A DNA stretch of 35,407 nt, taken from a virus. Below the pieces are notes generated by a model. It made no database searches. It saw only the letters and a list, made by a program, of their open reading frames with translations, and was not told where the DNA came from. Numbering within the stretch: the first letter of the stretch is position 1; the number at the start of each line of letters is the position of its first letter. Below, piece after piece: positions 34,620 through 35,407 of the stretch. Position numbers and translations under genes: made by a program. The stretch is from the IMG/VR virus record IMGVR_UViG_3300044630_006602, positions 1 through 35,407 of that record; one strand, written 5' to 3'.

Positions 34620-34631
34620 AAGTACATATCT

Positions 34632-34636
34632 GGAGA
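34632..34636 (+). promoter_or_regulatory. Shine-Dalgarno GGAGA of the late sigma factor gene
   Basis: GGAGA lies ten bases before the ATG at 34647, in the short leader downstream of the sigma70-type promoter. It supports this ATG as the start. Confidence 0.6.
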
Positions 34637-34646
34637 AACCCCACCA

Positions 34647-35407
34647 ATGACTTTACTTGCAAAACCTGCAGCCAAGGTTAACTACCTTAACAACCGTGAC
34701 ATCTTGAAAGAAATACATCTCAGCAAAAACACCTACTGTGCTTTTCGAGACAGAACAACTGATCATCAGTTTGACATGATCCTGCCTTCGGTAGACAAAA
34801 TCAATCAAAAAACTGTAGCCGAAGCACGCCGCAATCGTGCTGACCGTCACAAACGTGAAACTGGCGAAGTGATTGACCCTAAAAAAATACCCAATACGGA
34901 AGTGGTTTTCCGCGTCATGACTTGGGAACACATACCCATGGCGCCCAAGAAAGTGCCCAAAACTGCCACTAAAAAGAAAAAGATCGAAGACATTTTGGAC
35001 CTCGATGACGTTGTAGAAGACCCACTGGCGGATCTAGTAGAGGACGTGGTGCTGGATCCCACACACATGCGTGTGAACTTTCCCCCGTTCTGGCACTACC
35101 GACTAGACGAAGACAAGAACCCTGTGCTGGTGGGCAAAAGCCACTGGCGGGGTGATTTGGACTCAGGCGAGTTCTGCAAGGATCATGGCAACATGACACG
35201 CAAACTGGCCACTATGTTTATGAAACTGTGCGAACGTTATGCCACAAGATCAAACTGGAGAGGATACACCTACAATGAAGAAATGCGCGGACAAGCCCTG
35301 CTACAACTCAGTCAAATCGGACTGCAATTCGACGAATCAAAATCGCAGAACCCTTTTGCGTATTATACTGCCGCTATCACTAATAGCTTTACTCGCATCC
35401 TGAACAT
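34647..35407 (+). CDS. 55: gp55-like late-transcription sigma factor (3' end outside window)
   Basis: A plus-strand frame of 253 codons, open to the edge of the window. The N-terminus KVNYLNNRDILKEI (10-23) matches the start of T4 gp55 (KYNYVNNKELLQAI). Residues 189-253 match its sigma region 2: TMFMKLCERYATRSNWRGYT, EEMRGQALLQLSQIGLQFDE and KSQNPFAYYTAAITNSFTRI, parallel to T4 GYTQSWKQEMIADGIE and NPHAYITQACFNAF. T4 gp55 is only 185 residues and joins these parts almost directly. Here about 140 residues are inserted, with a Lys-rich then Asp/Glu-rich stretch (100-137) and NFPPFWHY (144-151). With gp33 and the gp45 clamp, gp55 directs RNA polymerase to TATAAATA late promoters, which occur before the genes on the other strand. 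Confidence 0.9.
   Translation, partial: MTLLAKPAAKVNYLNNRDILKEIHLSKNTYCAFRDRTTDHQFDMILPSVDKINQKTVAEARRNRADRHKRETGEVIDPKKIPNTEVVFRVMTWEHIPMAPKKVPKTATKKKKIEDILDLDDVVEDPLADLVEDVVLDPTHMRVNFPPFWHYRLDEDKNPVLVGKSHWRGDLDSGEFCKDHGNMTRKLATMFMKLCERYATRSNWRGYTYNEEMRGQALLQLSQIGLQFDESKSQNPFAYYTAAITNSFTRILN

Noticed and set aside
1-35407. tRNA genes, CRISPR arrays, insertion sequences, integrase or attachment sites
   Set aside because: No cloverleaf, regularly spaced repeats, transposase/integrase motifs or flanking direct repeats were recognised on reading; virtually all sequence is explained by coding genes.

Overview
The window looks like part of the late structural region of a T4-like myovirus, probably a large marine or environmental one infecting a Gram-negative host. 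The evidence is a gp55-type late sigma factor, the baseplate set gp53-like / gp5-like / gp25 / gp6, and NATAAATA late promoters. The enormous Thr/Asn/Gly-rich virion proteins and modest GC content also fit this group. Neither host nor genus can be fixed from the sequence: there are no tRNAs, photosynthesis genes or integrase. Genes are packed tightly, mostly with 1-60 base overlaps or very short gaps. The largest gap is the 99-base divergent region at 34548-34646, so no gene-free stretch exceeds 300 bases.

Right edge (34548-35407): a near-consensus host-type sigma70 promoter drives the only plus-strand gene, a gp55-like late sigma factor that runs off the window. It diverges from everything else. 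A sigma factor made from a host-type promoter would then switch on the minus-strand genes through NATAAATA sites.

Baseplate block (minus strand, 34547 down to 22205): a proline/alanine-rich baseplate protein, a short gp53-like wedge protein, a 1043-aa hub-region protein, a gp5-like spike without a lysozyme domain, a 577-aa protein with a C-terminal coiled coil, gp25, and an enlarged gp6.

Giant gene and fibres (22205 down to 3159): immediately after gp6, overlapping it by one base, lies a 5153-codon gene covering 44% of the window. It contains a tandem cupredoxin-like region near its N-terminus and, in its middle, seven FG-GAP-like motifs, the number found in an integrin-type beta-propeller. 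It is followed by a previously uncalled 48-aa gene, a 202-aa virion protein that shares a motif with that small gene, a 608-aa tail fibre with a probable C-terminal chaperone/autoprocessing domain, and a 316-aa structural protein. A strong hairpin terminator (3136-3155) closes the block.

Glycan block (minus strand, 3104 down to 1): an unknown 102-aa protein, two GT-A-like glycosyltransferases, an HldE-type nucleotidyltransferase, an HldE-type sugar kinase and the start of a sugar-isomerase-type cupin. The two halves of the bacterial fusion enzyme HldE appear here as separate genes in reversed order, with a 47-base out-of-frame overlap. The block looks like a phage-encoded route to an activated heptose-like sugar and its transfer, perhaps to decorate virion proteins or alter the host surface. 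That role is inference.
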